From Massilia sp. (GTDB taxonomy: Bacteria > Pseudomonadota > Gammaproteobacteria > Burkholderiales > Burkholderiaceae_D), in the NCBI GenBank assembly GCA_025359245.1, contig JANYGW010000150.1, positions 25,165 through 89,164 of the forward strand: a stretch of DNA of 64,000 nt, written 5' to 3'. How positions within the stretch are numbered: the stretch's first letter is position 1; every line of letters begins with the position of its first letter. The position numbers and the translations under genes were made by a program. Of this stretch, positions 62,605-64,000 are shown one piece after another. The notes beneath the pieces are model-generated. The model searched no databases. It saw only the letters and a program-made list of their open reading frames with translations, and was not told the origin of the DNA.

Positions 62605-63443
62605 GTAAGGACCTGGCTGCTTCAGTACGGGGACGCTTGCTCAACATCGCCAAGGCAGAGCAATCCGATTTCAATCAAGTGTTAGTGCGCTATGCATTGG
62701 AACGCATCTTGTACAGAATCAGCGTGTCTGCGCATGCCGATCAGTTTCTCCTAAAGGGCGCGCTCCTGTTTGCGCTTTGGTATGACATGCCACATCGGCA
62801 CACGCGAGATGCAGACTTGCTCGGGTTTGGGCCGAGCGACCTGGCCACGATCGAAAACACATTCCGCGAAATCGCCTCAATCCCGGTAGACGATGGCATC
62901 GCGTTCAACCCCGACAGCGTAACGGTTGAAGAAATTCGCAAGGATGCCGGGTACGGCGGCGCCAGGGTGCATATCGATGCGGAGATCGCCAGGGCGCGCT
63001 GCAAGACCCAGATTGATATCGGCTTTGGCGACGCCGTCACGCCGGCGCCAGTGTCCGCGAGCTATCCGGTTCTGCTTGCTGAATTACCGGCACCGCAATT
63101 ACGCGTCTACCCGGTCTACACGGTGATCGCCGAGAAATTACATGCCATCGTGTTGTTGGGGATGGCTAACACTCGCCTGAAGGATTACCTCGACTTGTAC
63201 GTGCTGCTCGAGCGCGAGGTGCTTGACGACGACCTCCTCTCCCAAGCGATACAGGCGACGTTTACGCGGCGTAACATGAACTTGCCGAGCGCTGTTCCGA
63301 CAGGCTTGACCGATCAGTTTGCATTGGATGCATCACGGCAGACCATGTGGAACTCGTTCTTGAAAAAGAACGAGCTACCGCTCATCCCACTAATCGCTGC
63401 TGTTGCCGCAATTCGGGCGCGAATAATGTCCGCGATAAGCTAA
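62601..63443 (+). CDS. AbiEii-type nucleotidyltransferase toxin
   Basis: 280 residues. The nucleotidyltransferase motifs are FLLKGALLFALW (where the family usually has KGG), RHTRDADLLGFG with the two metal aspartates, and VIAEKLHAIV plus RLKDYLDLYVL further on. AbiEii/MenT-type toxins transfer nucleotides, in known cases to tRNA 3' ends, and arrest growth. With AbiEi it forms an abortive-infection toxin-antitoxin system that can stop phage spread. The KGA instead of KGG is noted. The start is the ATG overlapping the antitoxin stop. Confidence 0.9.
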   Translation: MSKDLAASVRGRLLNIAKAEQSDFNQVLVRYALERILYRISVSAHADQFLLKGALLFALWYDMPHRHTRDADLLGFGPSDLATIENTFREIASIPVDDGIAFNPDSVTVEEIRKDAGYGGARVHIDAEIARARCKTQIDIGFGDAVTPAPVSASYPVLLAELPAPQLRVYPVYTVIAEKLHAIVLLGMANTRLKDYLDLYVLLEREVLDDDLLSQAIQATFTRRNMNLPSAVPTGLTDQFALDASRQTMWNSFLKKNELPLIPLIAAVAAIRARIMSAIS

Positions 63444-64000
63444 GCATTTAGGAGTTGTCATCAAGTGTCCGATTGGATTCGAATCAGATTGCATTCAGGG
63501 GACGGAGCGCCGGCCCTTGCGTCAACGAATACTGCGTATTCCAGTGAGCGCGCCCACCCTTTCCGGTCTATCGCGCCAATTTTGAGGGCCTGACCGGAAT
63601 CACTAGGCGCGATACCGGAATGGCTGGGCACGGTAGACCGGAACCAGTGGGCACGATGGACCGGAATACCCAAATACGACCGGCAGCTCTTGGCCGATAT
63701 TGCGCGGTCACCGCCATGCCATCATCAGCTCCTGGCACCCGGACCAAAACAATCATACGCGCAACATTAATGGGAAGCCATGTTTTCCAAGTGGTCGTTC
63801 GCGGCGCGGCTACCATCAATGCCACTCTCTCCCTTGCGGGCGCGGCACCTCCGTCGATCAAGCGTTATTAGCTTGAGTTGTCCTCGAAAACTCCGTTAGA
63901 TTTAAGGTTTTTAAGTGCCCATTTGAGTATGGTCACTCAAGCTGATGGGTATCGGCGCCGTTTTGATCACGTAGCGCGATGGGCGATGGGGTGACCCCGG
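63444..64000. other. Terminal region without a supported gene
   Basis: 557 bases after the toxin gene. Apart from the repeat block at 63548-63671 I see no gene with a proper start and family match; open frames at 63568-63861 (minus) and 63620-63871 (plus) look like noise or remnants. The last 13 bases are GGGGTGACCCCGG, close to the dispersed repeat core and cut by the window end. Confidence 0.5.
63548..63671. mobile_element. Repeats resembling an IS21-type insertion sequence end
   Basis: ACCGGAA recurs at 63593, 63614, 63637 and 63660, in units of 21-23 bases with partly shared tails such as TGGGCACG. A further copy lies inverted at about 63548-63577 (TTTCCGGTCTATCGCGCC). Multiple end repeats of this kind are typical of IS21-family elements. 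No transposase gene is seen in the window, so this may be an end only or a relic. Confidence 0.5.

Noticed and set aside
63568..63871. Two overlapping frames on opposite strands near the end
   Set aside because: No family, no ribosome binding site, and they run across the repeat block.
61400..64000. Right attachment site (copy of tRNA-Thr 3' end)
   Set aside because: Only a short CCAGTTCGA match was found near 61513, too short and without the acceptor part; the real site is probably beyond the window.

Overview
The window reads as chromosomal DNA of a GC-rich betaproteobacterium, most likely Burkholderiales, family Oxalobacteraceae (Massilia/Telluria/Duganella type). The case rests on conserved neighbourhoods (slt - NDUFA9-like - GST - cca; ahcY - holin-like - metF behind an SAH riboswitch; metK / two LpxL-type acyltransferases / dapF; DUF484 - xerC; hslVU; gpmA - envC - ctpA - moeB; secB - gpsA; petABC - sspAB) and on protein features such as the betaproteobacterial DksA and porin types. 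Genus level is inference. No taxonomic marker such as rRNA is present.

Layout. 1-2.7 kb: the N-terminal part of a GNAT acetyltransferase, then a membrane diguanylate cyclase translationally coupled to a di-haem peroxidase. 2.8-7.7 kb: four-gene minus-strand cluster slt to cca. 7.8-12.5 kb: C1/methyl cycle: 5-formyl-THF cyclo-ligase (+), and on the minus strand metK, then SAH riboswitch - ahcY - holin-like - metF. 12.6-15.3 kb: two lipid A acyltransferases and dapF, followed by a 55-bp tandem repeat. 15.4-20 kb: a Sel1-repeat protein and two porins. 20-27.9 kb: DUF484, xerC, a COG0523 GTPase, a DksA with a histone-H1-like N-terminal extension, a STAS-type protein, heat-shock protease hslVU and a small basic protein. 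28-30 kb: XRE regulator and a beta-lactamase-fold hydrolase. 30-43.3 kb: a type II secretion operon in the order G-H-I-J-K-L-M-N-D-E-F, then C and a patatin/BamA-type protein. 43.5-50.1 kb: gpmA-envC-ctpA-moeB-amidohydrolase. 50.1-53 kb: rhodanese, grxC, secB, SH3 protein, gpsA. 53-55.8 kb: cupin, DUF2461, DegS-like protease, mscL. 56-60.1 kb: cytochrome bc1 operon petABC, then sspA and sspB.

60.1-64 kb is an accessory island. A tRNA-Thr(UGU) gene is followed by a tyrosine integrase, an AlpA-like small protein, an AbiEi/AbiEii abortive-infection toxin-antitoxin pair, and repeats resembling the ends of an IS21-type insertion sequence. Base composition falls visibly in the AbiE genes. No right attachment site is seen, so the island probably runs past the window.

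How the parts connect: metK makes SAM, methyltransferases turn it into SAH, the riboswitch senses SAH and drives ahcY and metF to regenerate methionine. The T2SS operon encodes the secretin, ATPase, inner-membrane platform and pseudopilins but no prepilin peptidase. EnvC-type, CtpA-type, Slt and DegS-type proteins form an envelope-maintenance set. The least explained signals are the DksA fusion, the metK leader with two mutually exclusive hairpins, the palindromic operator candidate at the COG0523 GTPase, and the dispersed GGGGTCTGACCCC repeat family.
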